Positions 23,851 through 37,670 of a stretch of DNA of 64,000 nt are shown here, piece after piece (position 1 is the first letter of the stretch; each line of letters begins with the position of its first letter). The notes under the pieces were generated by a model. That model had not been told where the DNA came from. It saw only the letters and a list, made by a program, of their open reading frames with translations, and did not search any database. The translations under genes and the position numbers were made by a program. Source of the DNA: Pelecanus crispus (lineage: Eukaryota; Chordata; Aves; Pelecaniformes; Pelecanidae); NCBI RefSeq assembly GCF_030463565.1, contig NC_134659.1, forward strand, positions 6,394,511 to 6,458,510, written 5' to 3'.

Positions 23851-26800
23851 GATGGCCAGAGCCACCCCAGCCCCGGCCGGAGGCGCCTTCCCCACGCAGC
23901 AAGCACGCAGTCCTGAAAGGGAGAAGGAGAAGGCAGAGGGACTTGGCAAATAGAAGCTGGGGTCAGTTGACAACACCAGCGAGAGACTGAGTCACCAGGA
24001 CTGTTTTTAGCTCCGGCATCTCAGAAACGTGGACCGCAGTGTTGTTAACAGGCGCTTGGGTCAGAGGCCAAATGTTTTCCCTTCCATGCGTTAAATACCG
24101 CTCCTGGAAGTGGCCCAGGCATCCAGCACAGTAAAAACATTACCACAAGTCTTGTATGACAGCGGGACCCTGGCTAAAGTGGTCCCCAAACTGCCCAGGA
24201 GATGTCAGGGGAGATGTCAGGGACCCGGCAGAGGGAAAAGCATCAGTCCCTGGGGGCCAAGAGCCAGTGCTGGGTGTCCCTTGTCACGGTGTCACCCCCA
24301 GGGCAGAATAAACAGGGTCCATAAAAAAGCCCCCTGGTTCTGGTGGTGCCAAGCTATATCCACGAGAGCCCAGCTGTGCATGGCAGCCGTTACGGGGTTA
24401 ATAATAGACAGCCTTGCTCCGACGCCTCTCCTTCACCCCAAAAAGCCTCTCCTTCACCCCAAAAAGCCCCTCTGCCCGCGTGGCACTGCTGGGGGACAGC
24501 ATGCATGCCATCCCCCCGGCCGGGCACGGCAGGTGGAAGCTGGCACCCGCGGGCCAGATCCGGGCGCAGCCCCCGGCACAGGCGGGAGGACCCCTGGGAC
24601 CCCACGGCGGTGGGGCCAGACCCCCGGCTCCACAGTCGCTCCGAAGCGGAGCGAAAGCCCTTCCCGCAGGGCGGCTGGCGTAGTGCAGGAGCCCTGATTG
24701 AAACATCACTGTCCGACTGACTGCCCGGGGAATTCGCAGCCCGCCAGCGCAAACAGCCCGAGCCGACAAGTTCCTGCCCTCCCCTCCCGCCCCCTGCCCG
24801 ACAGCGGCAATTAAAAATAAAAGTGTTAACAGGCAGAAGGATGTTCCTGGGGCGAGGACGAGCCAACGGCAGCGCAGGGGCCGGGGACGCGCCATGGCCG
24901 CAGCCCGGCACCACCCGGGGCTGAGTGATTAATCAGCCCCGTATCATGTCTGTCTGTCAGCAGGGAGGTGAGGAGAGGAACGGGGTGACCTTGGAGGGGC
25001 CCCGGCCGCGCAGGCGGGGAAGGACGCGCGGCCACCGTGTCCCGCTCACCTCGGCAAAGGTCGTGCGCTCCCGAGCACGCAGGAGAGAGCCGGCAGCGGG
25101 GCCTCGTGTGCGACCCGCGGCCAAAGAGCAAAGCGCGTCCTGCTCCAACACGGGCTGTCTCCAAACAGCTTGGGTGTTGGTGGGGTTTTTTGTAAATCAC
25201 TGCATAAATGAGCGATAAGGGGAACCGGCAGGACAGCACCATCCCTGGCTCCCAGCTTGGTTCCAGCAGGGCGGATGCAACGCACCCACGGCGCTGGGGT
25301 TTAGAGTCACCGCGTGCCCCAAAATCCTAAAAACCACCCCGGAGAGTGAGGACGCTCAGCAAACCCAGCCCTTGGGGTCCACGCGCCCCAAGCTCATGGT
25401 GCCGCTTGCCGCGAGCAGAAGGCGCGAGGCGACAGCGGCCGCCCCGTGCCCCCCCGGCCCCGGTGCCGGAGGTGCTCCCAGCGCCGCCCCCATCCCTCCT
25501 CCCTCCCGCCGCGGCACCGTGCTGCTGGAAGGAGGTAATATTTATAAATACGCCGTGTCCAGCCCCCAGCGCCCGGCCAGGAGAGGCTTCTCAGAAGGCG
25601 GATTTCATGTAACCGTACCGCGGCCGGCAGCCCCAGCGCGGCGGCCGCCCCATCCATGGGAGCCGCAGCTGTTCCCCGGCCCCAAGAATAAACAAGTTGG
25701 GGACAGCCTGTGACTTGTCCTCCCAAACAGCCCCAGGGCTCTCCCCGCCACCCGGCCGCCCCTCTCATGCCCGGGGGAGCACCCAGCCATCGCCGCTTAC
25801 CCGCAGAGGAGAGGTTTCTCCTCTCCCCTCCTTTCCCCCAGGCTCAGCCCAGCGCTTTCCTGCTCCGTGAAGGTCAAACTCGGCTCTCGGGAGCCCCCGC
25901 TGCCAATCCAGCCCCTGCCCTGGCACCGTGCCGGTGCAACCGGGTCAGGCCCTCGCTACGGGTGCTGCCGCCTCCCCGGCACGAGTTATGCCGGTTTGAC
26001 CATGAAGGAGCCCAGAGGTTTTTTCCCACCAGGCTGGGCTTTCTCCAGGCAAGATCTTCACCTGCCCTGAGCCTGGAGCGGTCCCCGAGGAGCAGCTGCG
26101 GCAGCGGGGTCGAGCGTGGCACCCACCCTGCTGCAGATAAGGTGGGAGCCGCAGCCAGCACCGAGCCCGCTGGCACCCACCCTCCCCTCCTCCCGTGGGG
26201 TTTGCAAGCTGGGAGCGGGGAAACGCTCCCTGCGTGCCGGGTGGCTGCAGCCCCCGCTCCGCCGGCCCGACCCGACTGCAGCCCCTCCTCATTTCCGCTT
26301 AAAAACTCCCCACCCCATGCGATTCCCCAGAAATTTGGAGAAACAGCCTGGGCGAAAGCCAGAGCTGCTGCCCTCGCTTGTCCCTGAGGCTCCGAAAACT
26401 CCCCTGCCTGTCCCCAAGCTCATTGCCAGCCATTGCCACCAAAACGTCCCAGCCCAGACCCTGAGCCGGGGAGCACCTGCAGCCCCTCCGCTTGCTCCCG
26501 ATGCCGCACGGGGGGGTCCGAAGGTGCCCAGGTCGGGTGCCCCCTCCGCCCTGCTAATTTTGGCACCTGGGCGCTACCGCAGCAGCTGCACAAACAGCGC
26601 TGGAGGTTCGGCCGCACGCTGAAAGGAGGATTTACAACCGAAGCACAGTCCCCGAATAACATCGTGCCAGGCGGAGGGGAAGGGGCTAAGCCGGGGGGTG
26701 GGGGGCGGGGGGAAACCTTCGGCTTCGCGACTGTTTATACAAGTAAATCACTTTCATTAATAGTGTGCATGTATGGGAAGAAAAAAAAAAAAACCTCCAG

Positions 26801-29688
26801 GGATGTAACTGGCAGGGAAGGATGTTGCCTGGGCGTTTCAGGTTTATCCGGAAAGAAAGTTGCACCGATTTAACTAGGAGGGGATTTAAGCAGACGGCAA
26901 GGTGTGGGGAATTTGTTTGGAGTTGAATGCGCTCGTAGGAAGGGTGACAAAACCCCGGTAGCAATTTTAGAAGACTCTTTAAAAATAAGATGGCATAGCC
27001 TCCTTGTAGGACCGTAGGACTGTGCGGCCAGGGCGGGCCACGTCACTGAGCGACCTTGAACCCTCCCCAAGCGACCCCGTCCAGGCGAACCCCCCCACCG
27101 CCCTCTGCAAAGCCCCTGGGCCGCACCGCAGTGCTCGTCCTCGTGCTCCCGCTCCCAGCCCCGCAGCACCTACCTCCCCGAAACACCTCCCGAACCGCCC
27201 GCCGTGCCTCCGGAGTCGGAGCATCCCCCGCTCCCCGGGGGGCTGCGGGGCTCTGCCTCCGTCCTATGGACCTACGGCACAGCGCAAGCTCCCGGCAGCC
27301 AGGATCGGGCCCCATCCCATCGGCCTGGACCGGATCCCCCGCCGCGGCACACCAAGCCGCTCGTGCCGGGGTCCTTCCAGGCACGCACCGTGCAGCCCCA
27401 CTCGCCTCTGCCGCTCGGCCCTCGTACGCTCTTCTCCTGCCCGCAGGGAAATCGTGTGGTTTCCTTACGCTTTCTTTTTTTTTTTTTTGCAATTTAATAT
27501 TTATAGCTTTGCTCCGCTGCCTCTTTGTTCAGCAGAAAGCGAGGGGGAAGACGTTTGGAGAAGGGACCGCTTCTTCAAAGGCGGCTGTCAGCATCAGCTA
27601 GACAGGACCAGGGCCGGCTTCGGTGCCGGGATCGCGCCCGTCATTCCCAGCTTTCTCAGCAAAGTGCCGCCCCCGCCTCCACCCAACGCCTGGGTCTCCC
27701 TTGAAGGTGAGGAGCAGGAACCAGAGCTCATCCTGGAGCGCGGAGCTCGGCCTCCCGCATCCCTGCGCTGACCATGTTGTGGGACCCTACGCGCATGCAA
27801 ATCCACAAGGAAAACCCGCTCTGACCGAAACACGAGTGCCAGGCACCAACCCTGCGGCGGGGCACGACCCTGCAGTGAGTCAGGGGAACCATCGGGGCTC
27901 TTTCTGGACGTACCAATGGGGGGAAAAAAAAAAACCAAACAGATGAGCACGTATTTCCTGCCTGTGTGTTCAAGAACAGATCATCCTTTTCGTCCCCCTG
28001 AGCATGACGCTGCCAGCACCTTCCCCTGCTTCAGCCATGAGGGCGACAACGACCGCGGCTCGCCCCGGGAATCACCGGCGGCGCGAGGGATGCAGCCCGG
28101 CTCAGGACCGCACCACGGCTCGGCAAAGCCCGAGCTGCCGCATCCCCCGGGCTCGCAGGGGTGATACCACCACAGAAAGGCCACCACGAGATGCCCGTAG
28201 GGCCGGAGCCGGCACGGCACAGCGCGGTGGCGGGCACGGCGTCGCACCTCCGGGCAGCCTCTGCTCTTTTACAGGGCTGTAAAACGCCCAGCGCCAGCTC
28301 CTGCGGCCGCCAAGCACCCTGTACATCTCCCGCAGCAAAGAGAGGGTCGGGGACGCCGTCGCAGAACGGCTGCAACGGGTCAACGCCGGTGCGGGCCGCA
28401 GCCACGGGATGCCACGACGCTGCCCTGGGGACGTGCCAGCCACACGGTGCCACTGCCAGGCTGCGGCGCCCACGCCAGGGACACCACCGGGCTGAGTCGA
28501 GCCCGGCAAGTTGCTTCCCCTCGAGCCGGTTCCTCTTTGACCGGCGCACGGGATAACCCCACGCAGGGCAGTTACGAAATGGCTCCCTTTCAGTGGGTGT
28601 AGCTCAAGGTTCCCCCCCTGCAAAAAAACAAACCACAAACTCCGGCTGTCCCCAGGGACGGAGCCCGGAGGTGATGGGGACGTGCCATGCCCAGCGTCAG
28701 GAGAGCTCCGTCCCTCTCCCCACCATCCATCCGCAGCCCCCAGGAAAGGAGGGAGAAACAGCGACCCAGGGCTGAGATCCCAATGCAACATCAGGACCCC
28801 AGCCCCCCGCAGCACGGGGGGAGCCAGAAGGGCATTTCTACCCTCAGCACACGTGCTTTTGGGGGGGAGGGGGCACCCCCAGCGTGGCTTCCCCGGCCCC
28901 GTTTCCCTGCAGCGGCCAGTTCTTTCCCCGCAGGGCTGTGCCGCTCGGGCTCCACGGCCACCCCACCCTCAGCCCTGGAAACGTCCCCCCCGCGCCGATG
29001 ATTCACCGCTTCGTCGCTGCGCGCACAGGGCTCTTCCCTTTCCCCACAGGCACCGCCGAAAACCTGCGAACGGGGAAACCTCGTCATGGCAAAGGCGGTA
29101 GCAGGGCGCGGGTGGGTGGGGGACCAGGAACACACGTGCCGTAAACTCGGCATCGTGGAGCGTGGAAAAAGAAATAAAGACCTGGCTGGAATCATAACCT
29201 CCATCCCAAACACCCGGATGCTGGAGTCGCCCTGTTGCCGCCAGCCCCACCCCGGAGCGGTTTCCTACTGATAAGGGCAGGAGGCAAAGCCAGCATCCCT
29301 CGGGAGGCAAAGCCAGCATCCCTCGGAAAACACGCCGGCTCCCCTCCACGCACCGCGGGGTCAGCACGTGCCGCTCGCGGCCGCCCGCCGCGGCCATCGG
29401 CACCCACCCCGCTAGCCTAAATCTGGTGGCTTCTCATCTCCAGCGGCCCAATCCCCAAACACCCACCGGCACCGGCACAGTTTTCCCCGCCGGATCCCCC
29501 GGCAGCAGGTAAGCGCGGGCTCAGCCGCCACCGGCACCCGCAGCAGGGAGAAACCGGCCCCGCTCCCTCCTCCGGCTGGAGGAGCAGCCGTGCATGAAGC
29601 CAAGCAAACATGGCAGGGGAAACTAAAGGGGGGGAGGGAGGAAATCCCCCAAACTCCACACCTTCGCTGTCTGCTCGACTCTCTGCTG

Positions 29689-29719
<31 letters not shown>

Positions 29720-30540
29720 TCACAAACTCCCCCCCATGCCCCAAGGGCCGGGAATGCGCAGAAGCGCTGCGATTCCTGGAAACAGGCCCTGCTTGTCCCC
29801 GGACTTGCACGGGCTTATTTATTTATCTTAGAAGAGCACAACAATAACCACCATATTTTCTCTCTTTTTCTTTTTTTTTTTTTTTTTAAAAGGAAATTTC
29901 CCCATCATCTGACTCACTGAAGCTTTAGAGGACATTGGCATGAGGGCTGGTGTAATCCTTCCTGCTTTGCAATTAATTCATGAATATAATTAATTGGTGG
30001 CCGTAGGTTGAGCGCAGCCCCCTCCTACGCCCCCGCCAAACTCCTGCTGCCCCAGCGGAGCGAGTCGCAGGCGGGGCTCCCCTCGGTGATCCCCTAAAAG
30101 CTGTATGGCGGGGGGTTCCCCAACTCTTCCCCTGCCTTTTGCAGCCCCCAAAAGCAGCAGGGCCGGGGGGCAGCCAGCTCGCCATGGGGGGGGGACACCC
30201 ACTCTCCTGCCCCCCCCGGCCGGGAGGGATTTGCACCCTGTCCCGGGGGGGTGCAGGGAAAGCCCCGAGCAAACCCAGCGCTCCGGGTGTCAGCACCCTG
30301 GAGCATCCGTGCCTCAGTTTCCCCACGCGGGGGGTAAAGGCGGGGGGGGTTACGCTGGTGAAAGGCGACCCGAGCCGCTCAGCTGCGGCTGCCCGAGGGC
30401 TCGCAGCCCCTGGGACCCTCGGCCCTTCGGAGGGGGCACCGGGCCAAGCCGCCGGAGCCCCCCGGCCCCCCCAGCCGGCAGCTCAAGCCCGGCAGCACCG
30501 GGAGCGGCCGCAGCCCCGGCCCGGGCGGGAGCCTCCCGTA

Positions 30541-30900
30541 AGCCGGGGGGGGGGGGGGGGGGGGGGGGCGTTATTATTTACACCAAAGGAGGGGGGAAAA
30601 AAAAAAAAAGCAACAATCCCGCGGCTGCGAGTTCAAAGCGCCCCGGGATGGGGCAGGAGCGGGGGGCACCCAACACCCCCCCACCCCCAGACGGGCTCCG
30701 ACCTGAGGGGGTCCCGCTGCGCGGCTGGCACCCCCCGCTCCCCCCGCTCCCCCGGCGCCCCCCGTACCCCCGGCACCCCCGCTCCCCCGTACCCCCGCAC
30801 CCCCCGTACCCCCCGGCACCCCCGGCACCCCCGTACCCCCCGTACCCCCGGCACCCCCGTACCCCCGGCACCCCCGTACCCCCCGTCCCGCTGCACTCAC
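30541..30900. repeat. G-tract and CCCCCGGCAC/CCCCCGTAC simple arrays
   Basis: A run of more than 20 G at about 30546-30568, then from 30731 to 30890 an imperfect array of CCCCCGTAC, CCCCCGGCAC and CCCCCGCTC words. The sequence is strand-asymmetric (C-rich on plus), prone to slippage and hard to assemble. It lies just inside the putative distal TFEB first intron. Confidence 0.8.
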
Positions 30901-31150
30901 CCGGCTGCTGCGGGGCAGAGGGGAACAAAGTGGCTCGGCCCGGCTCGGCTCGATTCGGGTCTGCTCGGCCCGGCTCGGCTCCCCTCGGCCCGGCTCGGCT
31001 CCCCTCGGCCCGGTTCGGCTCCGCTCGGCCCGGCCCGGCCCGGCCCCGCTGCTCCCGCGCCGAGGGAGGGCAGCACTGCCCGCCCTGCCCGGCCCGGCCC
31101 GGCTCGGCGCGGCACGGCCCGGCTCCGCAGCACGCCGGGAGCTGTAGTCC
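30901..31150 (-). other. TFEB: candidate distal non-coding first exon (TFEB)
   Basis: On the minus strand a strong donor, GCCGG|GTGAGTGCAG, ends a GC-rich block at 30901, some 230 bp below a promoter-like cluster of ZNF143-type motifs. The block contains an array of CGGCTCGGCC words (about 30935-31050) and no useful ATG, which fits a non-coding first exon. TFEB is the only gene downstream on this strand before 14 kb. Start and use are inferred. Confidence 0.4.
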
Positions 31151-31191
31151 GGAGCGGGGCCGGGCTGCCCGCGCCTGCCGGGACTTGTAGT
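31130..31191 (-). promoter_or_regulatory. two ZNF143/STAF-type (SBS) sites
   Basis: The minus strand reads ACTACAGCTCCCGGCGTGC at 31148-31130, an exact fit to ACTACAnnTCCCnnnnTGC. It reads ACTACAAGTCCCGGCAGGC at 31191-31173, with one mismatch. Same orientation, start-to-start spacing 43 bp. ZNF143 sites of this kind mark CpG-island promoters, often bidirectional ones. Confidence 0.75.
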
Positions 31192-31313
31192 CCCTCGCCT
31201 CGGCCGCGGCGGCACTTGGGGTTCCGTGATTTCCTCCCCCAAACCGGGGGGTTCCGCCCCCGGAGCGGGCCGAGGGCGGGTGCCGGCGGGCGGGGGGAAA
31301 GCAGGGCTGTGCC

Positions 31314-31978
31314 CGGGTCGTGTAGTCCCTTGCACGGATGTTGTGCAGCTCCTTGCACCAGGATCGTGCGGCTCCTTGCACCAGGGTCATGCCAATCCTT
31401 GCACCGGGGTCATGCCAATCCTTGCACCAGGATCGTGCAGCTCCTTGCACATGGGTCATGCCAATCCTTGCACTGGGGTCATGCAACTCCTTGCACAAGG
31501 GTCGTGCAGCTCCTTGCACCAGGGTCATGCCAATCCTTGCACCGGGGTCGTGCAGCTCCTTGCACCAGGGTCATGCGGCTCCTTGCACATGGGTCGTGCC
31601 AATCCTTGCACAGGGGTCACACAGCTCCTTGCACCAGGATCGTGCAGCTACTTGCACCAGGATCGTGCAGCTACTTGCACCAGGGTCATGCGACTCCTTG
31701 CACCAGGATCGTGGGGCTCCTTGCACCAGGATCGTGCGGCTCCTTGCACATGGGTCATGCCAATCCTTGCACCAGGGTCATGCAGCTCCTTGCACCAGTC
31801 ATGTGGCTCCTTGCACTGGGGTCATGCAACTCCTCGCACAGGGGTCACACAGCTCCTTGCACCAGGATCGTGCGGCTCCTTGCACATGGGTCGTGCCAAT
31901 CCTCGCACAGGAGTCACACAGCTCCTGGCACAGGGGTCGTGCAGCTCCTTGCACCGTGGTGATGCAGCTCGTTGCAGC
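31314..31978. repeat. 23-bp minisatellite, ~28 copies
   Basis: The unit is CTCCTTGCACCAGGATCGTG plus CGG or CAG, with variants ATCCTTGCAC, GGGTCATGCCA and GGGTCACACAG. The 23-bp period holds across about 650 bp with a few short units. As 23 is not a multiple of 3, all frames stay open and read LAPGSC-, SLHQGH- and NPCTGV-like peptides in rotation. There is no sign of selection for protein. The array abuts the putative distal TFEB promoter. Confidence 0.92.
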
Positions 31979-31979
31979 C

Positions 31980-33110
31980 ACGCCGGGTTAGCAGCGGCCT
32001 GGAGCCGTGCGGGGCGGTGGGCAGCAGTTGCAGCGTGTGCCTGCTCGAGGCACGGGGGTGTCTGGCCCCCTCCAGACGGGACCCTCGGGGTCCGGCAGCT
32101 GCCGGGGGAAGCTGTGCGGGCAGAGCGGAGCTTTAGTGCAAGATGAAATCTCCAGGGACCGGCGACAGCAGCGGGTGGGCGCGGTGGGGGCCCTGCCCAG
32201 CCGGAGGCAGCAAGCCCCACCGCGCCCCGAAGCCCCCGCGTGACCCTGCCACCGAGCTGCCCTGGCAGAGGACAGCATTTCCCCCTCCGCGGCTGGGAGC
32301 TCCCCGCTCCGCAGCACCCGCCGTGGCAGATTTGGCTGGAAAGAGCAGATGTAAGGGGCGGTCACATGCCCTGGCGGGGTGACTGTCATCTGACCGGGAG
32401 ATGGGTGTCAGACAAGGGGCCACGGGCCCTTCAGCCCTGCATCGCCCGTGCACCGCCCCGTGCTGGACCTTGAGGACCAGCCTCTCGGGTCCGGTCTGGG
32501 CACCCGGCACTGGCATCCAGCAGCTCCTCTTGGGGGGGATCCAGACACCCCAAGCTTTGGTCACATCTGCGTCCTAGGCACGCCACCCCCTTCCTTCCCA
32601 CCGCCCATCCTTCGAGGCTGCAGCAATGAAGAGATTTACCCCTCGAGAACAAAACCAGGGCGTTTTCCTCAGCCTGAGTGTCCTTGCATGATGCTTTTTA
32701 ATCCCTAATTTATTTGCAAATACGTGTGGGCAATTCCCCCAAACCTAATGAACCGAGAGCTGTTCACACGCAGCTCCTTGTCTCTGCACATCCTGCTCCG
32801 AACTGGTTTCTGAAGCCTCCAGCGACCGCACCAGCTCAACCCCGGGGTCCCCGAGCACATGGCGCAGCCTGTGTTTCTCCCAGTCATCCCAGTTTCCCAG
32901 CCAGTCTGCCAGCTGCAGCAGGGATCCAGGTCCCAATCAAAAAGGCGACCTCAAGTTTGTCATCGCTGCAAATTCAAAGGCTCCGTGCACATCTGAAACT
33001 CCCAGCCCAGGCAGCACCTGGAAACATCGAGCATGAACTCAGACTTTGTGGTTTTATTACGAAGAGCTGTGCCAGATCCTGCTCAGCCACAGCCAGATGA
33101 GACACGAGGC
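31980..33110. other. intergenic, PGC copy A to TFEB promoter
   Basis: About 1.1 kb with no gene or named repeat recognised. GC falls sharply after about 32.6 kb. Confidence 0.45.
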
Positions 33111-33127
33111 AGTTAGATTTGCAGCCT

Positions 33128-33133
33128 TTTATT
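33128..33133 (-). terminator. PGC: poly(A) signal of PGC copy A
   Basis: AATAAA on the minus strand (plus TTTATT), about 100 nt beyond the stop codon at 33236-33234. Confidence 0.7.
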
Positions 33134-33233
33134 CACCACAGGAGATGTGGAGACTACTCATCACCATACAGGGGTCCGAGAGAGGACAAGGTGTTGCAGG
33201 GGCGAATTATCCCACGGGTGATGCTCAGCATCC

Positions 33234-37334
<4,101 letters not shown>

Positions 37335-37392
37335 GGCCCTGGGGCACGGTGGCTCCATGGCAGCTCCTGCACCACCTCGGCCGGGGCAGGGT

Positions 37393-37399
37393 GTATATA
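37393..37399 (-). promoter_or_regulatory. PGC: TATA box of PGC copy A
   Basis: TATATAC on the minus strand, about 60 bp above the ATG at 37334, in a GC-rich core promoter. It fits a short 5' UTR. Confidence 0.75.
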
Positions 37400-37489
37400 G
37401 CCGGGAGCTGCACCCATCCCTGCCTCCAGACACCCCTTTCCTCTATCACTGCACCCCCCAATGCCAGCGCTTGCGGTGTGTTTATCACC

Positions 37490-37670
37490 GCAGCCGCTCT
37501 GATTATGCCTCCTTCCGTGGCTGTCGGGCACTAACGGATTGGCCAGTATCTCTGATACCGAGAACAAATATGTAATATCTGATAAAAAGCAAAATTCTGT
37601 TGTTATCAAGAAGTTCAAGTATTTCCTCTCACCTTTAGCACCAGCTTGATCTTTCCACAAAACAAAGGCA
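37490..37670 (-). promoter_or_regulatory. proximal GATA/ACAAAGG block of PGC copy A
   Basis: An AT-rich block at about -160 to -340 from the ATG with GATA words (CTGATACC, TCTGATAAAAAG, GTTATCAAG), ending in AACAAAGG at 37661-37668. Related blocks sit upstream of copy B. GATA and SOX factors are known regulators of stomach genes including pepsinogens. Function here is inferred. Confidence 0.5.

Larger units (their letters stand above)
18111..30900. other. TFEB upstream region, probable intron 1
   Basis: GC- and CpG-rich throughout, with no recognisable protein in any frame despite many long GC-driven open frames. If the distal first exon is right, this is TFEB intron 1. It contains a CR1 remnant and a short minisatellite (listed separately), poly-A or poly-T runs at about 27478-27489, 29695-29719 and 29870-29890, an octamer ATGCAAAT near 27795, and an AT-rich island at about 29920-30000. 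Several further CpG clusters at 24.5-27.5 kb could be alternative promoters. Confidence 0.4.

Noticed and set aside
30139-31962. 607-aa plus-strand open frame with Cys/Ser/His-rich repeats
   Set aside because: It is created by GC-rich arrays and the 23-bp minisatellite; all three frames are open over the repeat, and there is no homology or start context.
31314-31978. CRISPR-like regular repeats
   Set aside because: Units are directly adjacent with no spacers, and the context is a vertebrate CpG promoter.
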